From: Brevibacillus borstelensis
GTDB taxonomy: Bacteria > Bacillota > Bacilli > Brevibacillales > Brevibacillaceae
Assembly: GCF_003710865.1 (NCBI RefSeq)
Contig: NZ_RHHO01000023.1
Coordinates: 62,001-126,000, forward strand
DNA length: 64,000 nt
Direction: 5' to 3'
The stretch's first letter is position 1. Each line of letters opens with the position of its first letter. The notes beneath the pieces were generated by a model. The model saw only the letters and a list, made by a program, of their open reading frames with translations. It did no database searches and was not told the DNA's origin. The position numbers and the translations under genes are program-made. Positions 41,615 to 49,974 of this stretch are shown here, piece after piece.

Positions 41615-42583
41615 ATGAAAACAAGAGTGACTGAGCTGCTACAGATCCAGTACCCGGTCGTACAAGGCGGGCTGGCTTATCTGGCGTATGCCGAATTGGC
41701 GGCTGCCGTCTCCAATGCCGGCGGTCTGGGACAGGTAACAGCAATGTCTCTTCCCTCTCCGGAGGCTTTGCGTGAAGAAATTCGGAAAACCAAGGCCTTG
41801 ACTGACAAGCCGTTTGGTGTGAACTTTGCCATTGGCCAGCATGGTCGCCCATATGAACACATGCTGGAGGCCGCTTTGGAAGAGGGGGTCCGGGTCATTT
41901 CCATAACCGGAGGAAATCCCGAGCCGCTCATTCGCCGAACGGACGGCCTCGATGTGAAAAAGCTCGTGCTTGTCGCCTCAGTCCGTCAGGCGCAAAAGGC
42001 AGAATCGATCGGCGCAGATGCGGTCATGGCCGTAGGTCAGGAGGGCGGCGGGCACCTGGGCAGAGATGACATCGGCACGTTTGTCCTGATCCCGCGCGTC
42101 GTTGATTCGGTGCGTATCCCTGTACTTGCCAGCGGCGGGATCGGAGACGGCAGAGGAATTTTGGCCGCTCTCGCTTTAGGAGCAGAGGGCGTAGAGATGG
42201 GGACCCGGTTTATCGCGACCAAAGAGTGCGTCCATGCTCATCCTGCCTACAAGAATGCTTTGATCAGAAGCACAGAGCACGACACCCAAGTAATCAAACG
42301 GACGTTGGGGACTCCTGCGAGGGTAGTCAGAACACCCGGGTCAGATCTCATTTTGGAAATGGAAAAAAGCAGTTCGGACTATGAGCATTTGAAGCCGTAC
42401 ATCAGCGGTGAGCGAAACCGCTTGTTTATCCACGAAGGAAACGAGCAGGAGGGCTTCGGATGGGCAGGGCAAGTGATCGGATTGATTGACGATGTCCCGA
42501 GTGTACAAGAACTGTTTGACCGAATGTTTCAAGATGTACAAGGCAAGCTGGCTTTTCTCAACAACAGTGCAGGTCGTTCCTAG
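41615..42583 (+). CDS. Nitronate monooxygenase / FabK-like flavoprotein
   Basis: The 322-residue FMN TIM-barrel protein starts TELLQIQYPVVQGGLAYLAYAELAAAVSNAGGLGQVTAMS, has QEGGGHLGRD with the conserved His, IPVLASGGIGDGRGILAALALGAEGVEMGTRFIATKE for phosphate binding, and a C-terminal part with FGWAGQVIGLIDDVPSVQEL. The family covers nitronate monooxygenase and enoyl-ACP reductase II (FabK). No fatty-acid gene is adjacent, so the NMO-like role seems likelier. GAGAGGTGACG before ATG 41615 supports the start. It is divergent from speA. Confidence 0.85.
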   Translation: MKTRVTELLQIQYPVVQGGLAYLAYAELAAAVSNAGGLGQVTAMSLPSPEALREEIRKTKALTDKPFGVNFAIGQHGRPYEHMLEAALEEGVRVISITGGNPEPLIRRTDGLDVKKLVLVASVRQAQKAESIGADAVMAVGQEGGGHLGRDDIGTFVLIPRVVDSVRIPVLASGGIGDGRGILAALALGAEGVEMGTRFIATKECVHAHPAYKNALIRSTEHDTQVIKRTLGTPARVVRTPGSDLILEMEKSSSDYEHLKPYISGERNRLFIHEGNEQEGFGWAGQVIGLIDDVPSVQELFDRMFQDVQGKLAFLNNSAGRS

Positions 42584-42632
42584 TGGTTTTCCTTAGTGTT
42601 CCCGGTCGCACCCGATTATGTGTCCGAAAAGC

Positions 42633-42676
42633 AAAAGAACAGGAAACCGCTTTTTTAGAGAAAGCGGACCTGTTCT
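42633..42676. terminator. Terminator between NMO-like and DUF1054 genes
   Basis: AAGAACAGG...CCGCTTT pairs with AAAGCGG...CCTGTTCTT with an internal loop. It lies between two convergent genes. Confidence 0.7.
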
Positions 42677-42703
42677 TCTGCATATACCTAAACTACATCC
42701 TCA

Positions 42704-43354
42704 TCAAGCGAGTCCCGTTGTACGCAGCTTGCTCAGATTGTACAGCTTGGTCAGGACAGAAAAGGTAGCGTCGAGCTTTGAAAGCAGTTTGTCTCCATCC
42801 GCAAGGACAGGATCATGGCGATCGATATTGATGCCGCACAAAATTTCTGCCTTTTTCACTTGTTGCAGTCTGTCGATCAGTTGCAGTACGCCTTCACGTC
42901 CCAACACTGCTTGAGGAGTACTGCCCGGCTGCATGTGATCGGGGGACCAGCGAAAGTCGTCAGGTACCATTTCGAGGATTTCCTCCAGGTGTTCCTTCAT
43001 GGACCGGCTGATCTCCTCCTTGAAGGGAGATTCGTAAATCACTGCATACCAGACAAACAGATGAGTGCCCCACAAGCCTACCTGAAAGTGAGGGTGTTTC
43101 TTGTATCCGCGTTTGTCGCCAGCCCAGGCAACCCATGTATCTTTTGGCGGGTTTACTGTTCTGCGCGCGTGCTTGGCGACATGGTAAAACATCTCTTCGC
43201 CAGTTGCCAGCGAGAGAGACGGAGCGAAATGCTGTCCGAGGGTCTCCAGCTTGGGCCGGATCAGCTCCTTGATCCCTTCCATTCTGTTGTCCAATCCCTC
43301 AATGGCAAACACATCAAAATCATTCTGATGAAAACCGGTAAAAGAATTCGTCAT
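42704..43354 (-). CDS. DUF1054 family protein (YktB-like)
   Basis: The 216-residue protein follows B. subtilis YktB: FTGFHQNDFDVFAIEGLDNRMEGIKELIRPKLETLG, then YHVAKHARRTVNPPKDTWVAWAGDKRGYKKHPHFQVGLWGTHLFVWYAVIYESPFK. In B. subtilis yktB also lies near speA. It is a soluble protein of unknown function. The start ATG 43354 has GAGAGGTG six bases before. Confidence 0.85.
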   Translation of the reverse strand: MTNSFTGFHQNDFDVFAIEGLDNRMEGIKELIRPKLETLGQHFAPSLSLATGEEMFYHVAKHARRTVNPPKDTWVAWAGDKRGYKKHPHFQVGLWGTHLFVWYAVIYESPFKEEISRSMKEHLEEILEMVPDDFRWSPDHMQPGSTPQAVLGREGVLQLIDRLQQVKKAEILCGINIDRHDPVLADGDKLLSKLDATFSVLTKLYNLSKLRTTGLA

Positions 43355-43576
43355 CACGACCACCTCTCATAGCACGATCTGTAGCAAGCAGCCCGCTGGG
43401 AAACAGGCAAGTATCTTTGTCAAAAGAGCTCAGAACCCCCCATATAATAACATAAGATTTTAGGAAAAAACATGCAGGGAAACGAATAGCAAAAGCTGCA
43501 ACAGAATAATATGATATACCACTCACTCCCGTAAGCAGTTCTATTTACTGAGTATTCTGTGAATGGGAGGGATCTG

Positions 43577-44176
43577 ATGCAAGACGGGAAGGAATTGGAG
43601 TATTGCAATTTGTCTGTCTGGTTTGACCGAAAAACCTTGTATGCGATGCTGCAGTTTCTGGTCAATGCAGGAGCAACTGTCACTTGGAAGGAAACCAAGG
43701 AGCACTTTCATTTACTCGTGTGCACCCAGGACGGCAGAGCAGAATGGAGACTTCAACGCGTCAACGGTGTCTACAGATGGCAGCAACCTGATTGTTCAGT
43801 CCGTGACACCCGGGTGGCCTTGATACTCTACCGCTTTATCCAGAAGGCAAAAGGACATGTCGTTGTAAAAATGCTCCATGAAAGCGGGTTGCTCATAAAG
43901 CACATACGGTATGGAGAAGCCGTCAGAATCGTGGAGATAAAAGGAGCTGAGAAAAAAGTGATCTACGAAAAAGCTTGCAGTGTAACCATGGATCAGGTGA
44001 TTGCCGCCCTCAAACGTCGTGATGCAGAGGAACGAATACCGGTTTTGCGTTTGGAACTCGATTATGAGTTGGCTACCCTGTACGATGCTTTGCATGCCAA
44101 GGATACGGCTCAGATTCGCAGATCGACCGAACGCTTGAAGCAGCTCCGCAAGGAAATGCTGCTGCTGGAAGCATAG
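43577..44176 (+). CDS. Hypothetical protein, paralogue A of the pair at 43.6/45.3 kb
   Basis: The 199-residue soluble protein is uncharacterised. It aligns almost without gaps with the gene at 45326. Both have an N-terminal alpha-beta part, then WRLQRVNGVYRWQQPDCSVRDTRVALILYRFIQKAKGHVVVKMLHE...YGEAVRIVEIKGAEKKVIYE here against LTFHRLGNRYSCESSYLIRDMHLANAMRKAMKTFRGHGIV...DEGSVVSIQEVSGDEEVSIFE there. Both end in a helical region closing L-x-LEA. GGGAGGG lies before ATG 43577. No transmembrane segment is present. I cannot assign a function. Confidence 0.7.
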   Translation: MQDGKELEYCNLSVWFDRKTLYAMLQFLVNAGATVTWKETKEHFHLLVCTQDGRAEWRLQRVNGVYRWQQPDCSVRDTRVALILYRFIQKAKGHVVVKMLHESGLLIKHIRYGEAVRIVEIKGAEKKVIYEKACSVTMDQVIAALKRRDAEERIPVLRLELDYELATLYDALHAKDTAQIRRSTERLKQLRKEMLLLEA

Positions 44177-44308
44177 GAAAAGCCAACCTAAGAAGCAGGC
44201 CAATGAAACGTTAACAGCTTTGCGATTACACGAAAGCATGCGAAAGATGCGTGCATGAGTGGAGGAAAGAACAAAAACGATGAAGGTCGCACATGTGAAT
44301 AGGGAATG

Positions 44309-44347
44309 AAAAAAGCGGCATCTCATATCGAGAGTGTCGCTTTTTTT
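44309..44347 (+). terminator. Terminator after paralogue A
   Basis: AAAAGCGGCA-CTC pairs with GAG-TGTCGCTTTT, then T run. Confidence 0.8.
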
Positions 44348-44396
44348 GGTTTTTGCTCCTGGGCATCTTTTTGATCGTTATGTTCGTCTTTTCATT

Positions 44397-44425
44397 TGAA
44401 TTGGCCCAGGCAACAGATGTACAAT
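44397..44425 (+). promoter_or_regulatory. Promoter of the DUF4446 gene
   Basis: TTGAAT (44397-44402) and TACAAT (44420-44425) are spaced by 17 bases; the start codon is 51 bases after the -10. Confidence 0.7.
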
Positions 44426-44476
44426 AGAGTAGGATTTTTGGGCCCCTTGCGCCACTAGAAAGGAAGAAAATGTTAC

Positions 44477-45013
44477 ATGGTAGATCTCCTATCGCTTGCT
44501 GAAAACACGCCGTTCTTGCTCCTGGCCACCCTCGGGCTCATCCTCTTGTTGTTTTTGCTCCTGATCATGCAGTCGGTTCGTATCAACCGTCTTCGCAAAT
44601 CGTTAAATCGCTTGCTGAGCGGTACAAATGGGGCTAATTTGGAGGAAGGCATGCATCGTCTCTTTGACGAGATGGATGATGTGAAAAAACGGCAAACGGA
44701 TCAGCAGTTTTTGCTCAATCGCCTGTCACAGCGCATTGCCGGACAGTGCGGAAATGTCGGGGTTGTCCGCTACAATGCGTTTGATGACATCGGCAATGAC
44801 CTCAGCTTTTCCTTGGCAATCATCGACGATTCCCAGAATGGTGTGGTTGTTACCAGTATTTTCAGCCGCATGGAGTCCCGGGTCTACGCAAAGCCGGTCG
44901 AACAGGGCAGCTCGCCTTACCATTTGTCAGAAGAAGAGCAGACAGCGATCAGAAAAGCAATGAATCAAATAGCTGGAAGCCCTTCTGGAACGGAAATAAA
45001 ACAGGAAAATTAG
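44477..45013 (+). CDS. DUF4446 family membrane-anchored protein
   Basis: The 178-residue protein has one N-terminal helix (FLLLATLGLILLLFLLLIMQSV), a coiled-coil-like stretch (LEEGMHRLFDEMDDVKKRQTDQQFLLNRLSQRI) and the DUF4446 domain (GNVGVVRYNAFDDIGNDLSFSLAIIDDSQNGVVVTSIFSR...SRVYAKPVEQGSSPYHLSEEE). The C-terminal domain should face the cytoplasm. The function is unknown. AAGGAAG lies before ATG 44477. It sits between the two paralogues but has its own promoter. Confidence 0.85.
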   Translation: MVDLLSLAENTPFLLLATLGLILLLFLLLIMQSVRINRLRKSLNRLLSGTNGANLEEGMHRLFDEMDDVKKRQTDQQFLLNRLSQRIAGQCGNVGVVRYNAFDDIGNDLSFSLAIIDDSQNGVVVTSIFSRMESRVYAKPVEQGSSPYHLSEEEQTAIRKAMNQIAGSPSGTEIKQEN

Positions 45014-45130
45014 CGAGTATCCGGCAGAATAGGTGAGTTCTTCTTGTGTCAGGATAAAATTCAACGGATATTCGGCTTTTTTGCGAAAATTCATCCGCTT
45101 TTCGCTCAAGACTTTTTACTGCCTCTGTAG

Positions 45131-45136
45131 TATAAT
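45131..45136 (+). promoter_or_regulatory. -10 box of the leader of paralogue B
   Basis: A perfect TATAAT lies 190 bases before the start codon of the gene at 45326; no good -35 box is seen, so activation or an alternative sigma factor is possible. Confidence 0.45.
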
Positions 45137-45142
45137 AAAGGA

Positions 45143-45325
45143 GTCAAGGTTGGCTTTAAATACGAAAAGTAGGTGATCCGCCTTCAATACCCAAATCGAT
45201 TTTCGATTCGCGGGGCAAGGCCAGGTTCTACAACGTTCCTTCGTTGACACCTAGCGTATCTCCTCATTTGGCAACCGTTTTCGTCCAAACGATCCAGGTA
45301 AACCAAAAGAATTGAGGAGATATTT
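45143..45325 (+). ncRNA. Structured 5' leader that can sequester the ribosome binding site of paralogue B
   Basis: TATCTCCTCA (45257-45266) is fully complementary to TGAGGAGATA (45313-45322), which contains the Shine-Dalgarno sequence and ends four bases before ATG. The pairing extends with TTTGG (45267-45271) and CCAAA (45303-45307). A small hairpin CGTTT/AAACG sits inside. Upstream, AGGT...ACCT with inner CAACG-TTCCTT-CGTTG (around 45221-45252) forms another hairpin. This is the layout of a translational off-switch. Ligand or trigger unknown. Confidence 0.55.
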
Positions 45326-45922
45326 ATGGCACAGCGTTTAGCAACAAACTACGCCAAGGCCTATTTTACGATGAACGAAGAAGAGTTGAACCGATTCGTC
45401 TCTCTCTTCACCAATGAGCACATTTCTGTCGAAGTGAAAATTTGTGAAAACGGCGATCGGGACGTTTTGTTGACGGACAAGAGCGGTGCGATTCAGTTGA
45501 CATTCCACCGCTTGGGCAACCGGTATTCCTGTGAAAGTTCCTACCTCATTAGAGATATGCATCTGGCTAATGCCATGCGGAAAGCAATGAAAACGTTTCG
45601 AGGCCACGGGATCGTCCATCGGATTTATGACGGATTTACAGTCGTCTATCATTACGACGAAGGTTCTGTCGTAAGCATCCAGGAGGTTTCCGGCGACGAG
45701 GAAGTGTCCATTTTTGAAAATACCGCCCCTCATGCCGCAAAGGAACTGGAAGAGCTGTTCCGGCAGACGGGAAGCGAGTGTGAGATTGACTCGATCCGGC
45801 AAGAGACGGATAGATGGCTGGACTTGCGTAACTGGGCGAAGCATGCTGCCCCGGAAAAACTTGGCATGATCGACCTTCGTTTGTGCGCATTGTCACGTCG
45901 TTTGTTTGAACTGGAAGCCTGA
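45326..45922 (+). CDS. Hypothetical protein, paralogue B of the pair at 43.6/45.3 kb
   Basis: The 198-residue soluble protein is homologous to the gene at 43577. It begins with RLATNYAKAYFTMNEEELNRFVSLFTNEH, then beta strands (SGAIQLTFHRLGNRYSCESSYLIRD), a helix (MHLANAMRKAMKTFRGHGIVHRI) and a C-terminal helical region ending LCALSRRLFELEA. No family is recognised. The start ATG 45326 follows GAGGAGATATTT. The ribosome site is complementary to the leader, so translation is probably regulated. speD lies downstream behind a terminator. Confidence 0.7.
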   Translation: MAQRLATNYAKAYFTMNEEELNRFVSLFTNEHISVEVKICENGDRDVLLTDKSGAIQLTFHRLGNRYSCESSYLIRDMHLANAMRKAMKTFRGHGIVHRIYDGFTVVYHYDEGSVVSIQEVSGDEEVSIFENTAPHAAKELEELFRQTGSECEIDSIRQETDRWLDLRNWAKHAAPEKLGMIDLRLCALSRRLFELEA

Positions 45923-45947
45923 GAAAACTGAAGATTTTCTGCATGAA

Positions 45948-45972
45948 ATGGGTGCTGCGGCGCCCATTTTTT
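45948..45972 (+). terminator. Terminator after paralogue B
   Basis: ATGGGTGC (45948-45955), loop TGCG, GCGCCCAT (45960-45967), then six T. Confidence 0.85.
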
Positions 45973-46002
45973 GTTTCCCATGATTTTCTTTCATAAAAAG
46001 TA

Positions 46003-46031
46003 TTGTCAACTAGGCCGAAGCATGGTATGTT
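46003..46031 (+). promoter_or_regulatory. Promoter of speD
   Basis: TTGTCA (46003-46008) and TATGTT (46026-46031), spaced by 17 bases; transcription would begin near 46038, giving a 130-base leader. Confidence 0.6.
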
Positions 46032-46037
46032 TGTTTT

Positions 46038-46170
46038 CGTTGGAAACAGGATTAGGAACCAGGATTCACTTTAAAGGGTGGATAACAAGAGGGAAACCGC
46101 CCCCGTTAGTGAATGACGCAGGTCCTAGCGATGTTTAACATTACACTTGCTAGGAAGGGGGAACCGAAAG
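46038..46170 (+). ncRNA. Structured leader of speD with mutually exclusive hairpins
   Basis: A three-step stem is visible: AGGAACC (46054-46060) with GGTCCT (46121-46126), ATTCACT (46064-46070) with AGTGAAT (46108-46114), and GGGTGG (46076-46081) with CCGCCC (46097-46102). A second hairpin, CCTAGC (46124-46129) with GCTAGG (46149-46154), shares bases CCT with the first stem and ends at the AGGAAGGGGG ribosome site. The two cannot form fully together, so a switch is possible. I do not recognise a known aptamer. Confidence 0.5.
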
Positions 46171-46575
46171 ATGGAATACTCGACTTTCGGAAGACACGTT
46201 GCCGTTGACACATGGGGAGTTCAGTTTGACTTGTTGAACGACGCAGAATTTTTGAAGAAGGAAATGATTGAAGCTGCTGAAAGCTGTGGTGCCACTGTAC
46301 TCAGTGTGCAAGCCAAGCAGTTTTCTCCTCAAGGGGCTACCGTTCTGGTTCTTCTCTCGGAAAGCCATCTGTCTATTCATACCTACCCAGAGCGTGGATT
46401 TGCGGCTCTGGATTGCTACACCTGCGGTGAGACCGTAGACCCGCAAGTTGCCATTGATTACCTGGTTTCTGTATTGCGGCCAGAAAAAGTGTACGCAAAG
46501 AAACTGGTTCGCGGTACAGGCGAATTGCAAGTGGTTGAACCGGAAATGAAACCGGCCCAGGTGGCAAGCAAGTAA
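46171..46575 (+). CDS. speD: S-adenosylmethionine decarboxylase proenzyme
   Basis: The 134-residue proenzyme is the short bacterial SpeD type. It cleaves itself before Ser65 in LLSESHLSIHTYPERG to make the pyruvoyl group. The second conserved motif is FAALDCYTCGETVDP with a catalytic Cys (82 or 85). It supplies decarboxylated AdoMet for spermidine synthesis. AAGGGGGAACC before ATG 46171 supports the start. A terminator follows. speA is on the opposite strand 4.7 kb away; speE is not in the window. Confidence 0.95.
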   Translation: MEYSTFGRHVAVDTWGVQFDLLNDAEFLKKEMIEAAESCGATVLSVQAKQFSPQGATVLVLLSESHLSIHTYPERGFAALDCYTCGETVDPQVAIDYLVSVLRPEKVYAKKLVRGTGELQVVEPEMKPAQVASK

Positions 46576-46587
46576 CGATTGGAAAAA

Positions 46588-46622
46588 GCCAAGAGGTGCG
46601 GAATATGTCCGCACCTCTTTTG
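46588..46622 (+). terminator. Terminator of speD
   Basis: AAGAGGTGCGGA (46591-46602) pairs with TCCGCACCTCTT (46608-46619), then T residues. It can also serve the convergent lipoprotein gene. Confidence 0.88.
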
Positions 46623-46641
46623 TGTCAAAAATTGCCCGGGT

Positions 46642-47265
46642 TTAACGGAACGGAGCGGTTATCGTACGGCCGACATCCCGCAGCAATACGGTAAAATCGT
46701 TTGCGGCGTTTGCCAGATTTCCGGTTACCGTATTCGGCCCGGAGGTAACGGCATTGGTGGTGTTCGCCAGGCCGTTCGTCACGGTGTTGCTGATGTTTTG
46801 CACCCTGCTGTACATGTTGTCATCTGAAGTGACGCGGATGTTGAGATTTGGTGCGGCAGCCCGCGCAGCAGAGTGAACCTGGCGTTCGATGGCTTGCCTT
46901 TGCTGCATATCTTGAGCGCCAAAACGGGTCCTGACGCCGATAATGCAATCGTTCCCGTACACGGCTGCCGTTGCTCCTTCAACCCCGGGAACATTGTCTG
47001 CTGCTTGCGCCAAACGATCTGCGACATCGCGGTTAAATCCTTGGGCAGTAAAGCCGTTTTGATAATTGTAGGCACCGTAGTTGTTTGCTCCGAAATTGTT
47101 TGCGGTGCCGTTGTTAGGCTGCGCATTGTTTTGCAGGTTAGCTGGACGCTGGTATGCCAAATTGTTTGTTTGGGTACCTTTATTTTGATCCGTGCCTGCA
47201 TTTGCACACCCGGATACAGTTGCCAGCACCATTACGCCAACAAGAGAATACGCCCATTTATTCAT
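46642..47265 (-). CDS. YhcN/YlaJ-family sporulation lipoprotein
   Basis: The 207-residue protein has a lipoprotein signal (NKWAYSLVGVMVLATVSGC, Cys20), an Asn-rich low-complexity linker (residues ~25-75) and the YhcN/YlaJ domain: RDVADRLAQAADNVPGVEGATAAVYGNDCIIGVRTR and LNIRVTSDDNMYSRVQNI. The family is expressed in the forespore of Bacillus under SigG and coats the inner spore membrane; its role is unclear. GGAGGTGG before ATG 47265 supports the start. A second member lies at 56274-56879. Confidence 0.88.
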   Translation of the reverse strand: MNKWAYSLVGVMVLATVSGCANAGTDQNKGTQTNNLAYQRPANLQNNAQPNNGTANNFGANNYGAYNYQNGFTAQGFNRDVADRLAQAADNVPGVEGATAAVYGNDCIIGVRTRFGAQDMQQRQAIERQVHSAARAAAPNLNIRVTSDDNMYSRVQNISNTVTNGLANTTNAVTSGPNTVTGNLANAANDFTVLLRDVGRTITAPFR

Positions 47266-47402
47266 GGGGAGCCACCTCCTTCGGTTAGTATGAGCCCGCA
47301 TTGCACTCGATACTCAGGAAGGGGCTGGATGTCAAAACACCCCATTGTGCCATTTTTCTCTACCTGTTAATATGGAAGGTACGCATACTAGAGGAGGTTT
47401 AC

Positions 47403-49238
47403 ATGAAGCGTCTTGACATACGCAACATCGCAATTATTGCACACGTCGACCACGGTAAAACGACATTGGTGGACAAACTGTTGATTCAATCCGGTACATT
47501 CCGCAGCAACCAGCAGGTTGAAGAGCGGATGATGGACTCCAATGACCTGGAGCGGGAGCGCGGAATTACCATTCTGGCAAAGACCACATCCATTAAGTAC
47601 AACGAGTACACCATCAACATTCTGGATACTCCTGGGCACGCCGACTTTGGCGGCGAGGTAGAACGGATTATGAGCATGGTGGACGGCGTTCTGTTGATCG
47701 TCGATGCTTTTGAAGGATGCATGCCGCAAACTCGCTTTGTATTGAAAAAAGCGCTGGAAGCAAAAGTGACGCCTATCGTCGTGGTCAATAAAGTGGACCG
47801 TGATAATGCACGTCCGCAAGAAGTCATCAACGAAGTTTACGACCTCTTTATTGATCTCGACGCAACCGAAGATCAACTGGAGTTTCCGATTGTATACGCA
47901 TCCGGATTGCAAGGGATTGCGGGTATGGAGCCCGACAAACTGGAAGGAAACCTTCGTCCGCTGTACGAGACGATCATCGAGCACATTCCAGCTCCGGAAG
48001 CGAACTCCGAAGAGCCATTGCAGATGCAGGTTACGATGCTGGACTACAATGACTTCCTCGGCCGCATCGGGATTGGCCGTATTTACCGCGGTGTGCTGAA
48101 CGTAAATGACACCGTTGCCCTGGTAAAACGGGACGGCTCGGTTAAACGGATGCGTGTGCAAAAGCTGTTTGGATTCTCTGGCCTGCAGCGTGTTGAGCAA
48201 AAAACGGCAAAAGCCGGTGATATCGTTGCCATCGCCGGTCTCGAGGATATCAACGTAGGGGAAACTGTCTGCCATACAGATCATCCGGATCCATTGCCGC
48301 TGCTGAAAATTGACGAGCCGACCCTGCAAATGACATTCCTCGTCAACAACAGCCCGTTTGCCGGACGCGAAGGCAAACACGTAACTTCCCGCAAGCTGCG
48401 CGACCGCCTGATGGCCGAGCTGGAGACGGACGTATCCCTTCGCGTAGACGAAACGGATTCTCCGGATGCGTTTATCGTATCGGGACGCGGTGAGCTACAC
48501 TTGTCCATTCTGGTTGAAAACATGCGTCGTGAAGGCTTTGAGCTGGGCGTATCCAAGCCAGAAGTAATCGTGCGGGAAATCGATGGCCAAAAGATGGAGC
48601 CAGCCGAACGCCTGATTATCGACGTGCCGGAAGAATACACCGGTTCCGTCATGGAAACGCTTGGCCAACGCAAAGCTGAAATGGTCAACATGATCAACAA
48701 CGGCTTTGGCCAAGTTCGCCTGGAATTCATCATTCCGTCCCGTGGTCTGATCGGCTACCGTACAGAGTTCTTGACGATCACACGCGGATACGGCATCATG
48801 AACCACTCCTTTGACAGCTACCGTCCGCTCGTTCCGGGCAGCGTTGGCGGACGCCATGCAGGCGTGTTGATCTCCAATGAAACCGGAACGGCCACCACGT
48901 ACGGTCTGATGTCCGTCGAAGACCGCGGCATCATGTTTATCCAGCCGGGTACCGAGGTATACGAAGGAATGATTGTCGGCGAGCACAACCGCGACAACGA
49001 TCTGACCGTAAACGTCTGCAAAGAGAAGCACGCGACCAACGTCCGTTCGGCAACGAAGGATGATACCGTGAAAATGAAAACGCCTCGTCTCTTGACGCTC
49101 GAAGAGGCGCTGGAATATCTGAATGACGACGAACTGTGCGAGGTTACCCCGCAATCCGTTCGTTTGCGTAAAAAGTATCTGACCAAATCGGAGCGCGAAC
49201 GCTACGAGAAGCAAAAACGCTATGCGTCTCAGTCTTGA
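47403..49238 (+). CDS. typA: Ribosome-associated translational GTPase TypA/BipA
   Basis: The 611-residue GTPase has G1 AHVDHGKTTLVD (residues 13-24), the switch I segment ERERGITILAKTTSI, G3 DTPGHADFGGEVER, G4 NKVDRD and a full BipA-type C-terminal domain (FIIPSRGLIGYRTEFLTITRGYGIMNHSFDSYRP). It binds the ribosome and is linked to stress and cold growth. AGAGGAGG before ATG 47403 supports the start. In B. subtilis it is ylaG, followed by ylaH, as here after three intervening genes. Confidence 0.97.
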   Translation: MKRLDIRNIAIIAHVDHGKTTLVDKLLIQSGTFRSNQQVEERMMDSNDLERERGITILAKTTSIKYNEYTINILDTPGHADFGGEVERIMSMVDGVLLIVDAFEGCMPQTRFVLKKALEAKVTPIVVVNKVDRDNARPQEVINEVYDLFIDLDATEDQLEFPIVYASGLQGIAGMEPDKLEGNLRPLYETIIEHIPAPEANSEEPLQMQVTMLDYNDFLGRIGIGRIYRGVLNVNDTVALVKRDGSVKRMRVQKLFGFSGLQRVEQKTAKAGDIVAIAGLEDINVGETVCHTDHPDPLPLLKIDEPTLQMTFLVNNSPFAGREGKHVTSRKLRDRLMAELETDVSLRVDETDSPDAFIVSGRGELHLSILVENMRREGFELGVSKPEVIVREIDGQKMEPAERLIIDVPEEYTGSVMETLGQRKAEMVNMINNGFGQVRLEFIIPSRGLIGYRTEFLTITRGYGIMNHSFDSYRPLVPGSVGGRHAGVLISNETGTATTYGLMSVEDRGIMFIQPGTEVYEGMIVGEHNRDNDLTVNVCKEKHATNVRSATKDDTVKMKTPRLLTLEEALEYLNDDELCEVTPQSVRLRKKYLTKSERERYEKQKRYASQS

Positions 49239-49301
49239 TTTGCAGAGGCAAACGCAATTTTGTCTGGCATGACATACTGTCCGGATACGAAAGTAACCAT
49301 G

Positions 49302-49333
49302 CAAAAAGCCGCCTGGTAAAAGGGCGGCTTTTT
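49302..49333. terminator. Terminator after typA
   Basis: AAAAAGCCGCC (49302-49312) pairs with GGCGGCTTTTT (49323-49333); symmetrical for the convergent peroxidase gene. Confidence 0.88.
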
Positions 49334-49422
49334 CATTTTCTCAGCAAGAAATTGCTTCGGCCAAGAGGCAAAAAACATCGCAGGCATTCACCCGAGACCA
49401 ATGTGTATGAACTGGTTTGCCC

Positions 49423-49899
49423 CTACTGCAAATACTGTTCGATCAGCCCGGTCAATTCTTCCGGCTTCACCCGCGGATCAATCCGCTTGACGACGTTTCC
49501 TTCACGGTCGACCAGAAATTTGGCAAAATTCCATTCAATGTCCTGGTTTTCCTCGTTGGGGGCGTGCTGCTTCAGATACTGATACAGGGGATGAGCAATC
49601 GGTCCGTTTACATCAATTTTGGCAAACAGGGGAAAAGTCACTCCGTAATTTCGATCGCAAAATGCCGAAATTTCTTCAGCCGTACCAGGCTCCTGAGCGC
49701 CGAATTGATTGCACGGAAAACCAAGTACGACCATACCGCGGTCACGATAGCGCTCATATAATTCCTGCAGTCCTTTGTACTGCGGAGTCAGCCCGCAAGC
49801 ACTGGCAGTGTTGACGATCAGAAGCAGGTTGCCCTTGTAGCGGGCCAGTGTCGTTTCTTCACCAGCGATGGTTGTGACGGGGATGTCGTAAATACGCAA
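49423..49899 (-). CDS. Glutathione peroxidase family (thiol peroxidase, BsaA-like)
   Basis: The 158-residue protein has the family motifs LLIVNTASACGLTPQYKGLQELYERY with the peroxidatic Cys (~35), VVLGFPCNQFGAQEPGTAEEI with the Gln, and IEWNFAKFLVDREGNVVKR with Trp/Asn. Bacillales members reduce hydroperoxides using thioredoxin. The start is TTG 49899, six bases after GAGGTGG; an ATG further upstream in frame has no site. It is convergent with typA. Confidence 0.88.
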   Translation of the reverse strand: MRIYDIPVTTIAGEETTLARYKGNLLLIVNTASACGLTPQYKGLQELYERYRDRGMVVLGFPCNQFGAQEPGTAEEISAFCDRNYGVTFPLFAKIDVNGPIAHPLYQYLKQHAPNEENQDIEWNFAKFLVDREGNVVKRIDPRVKPEELTGLIEQYLQ

Positions 49900-49974
49900 G
49901 GATTCCACCTCTTTCAAAGAGTTGTGATCCCGTCCACTATACCACGTCAAAGGGGAGTCATTCCAGCCTGCCGG

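Noticed and set aside
47388-48380. 330-codon minus-strand open frame opposite typA
   Set aside because: Antisense shadow; low-complexity Val/Asp/His content and no start signals.
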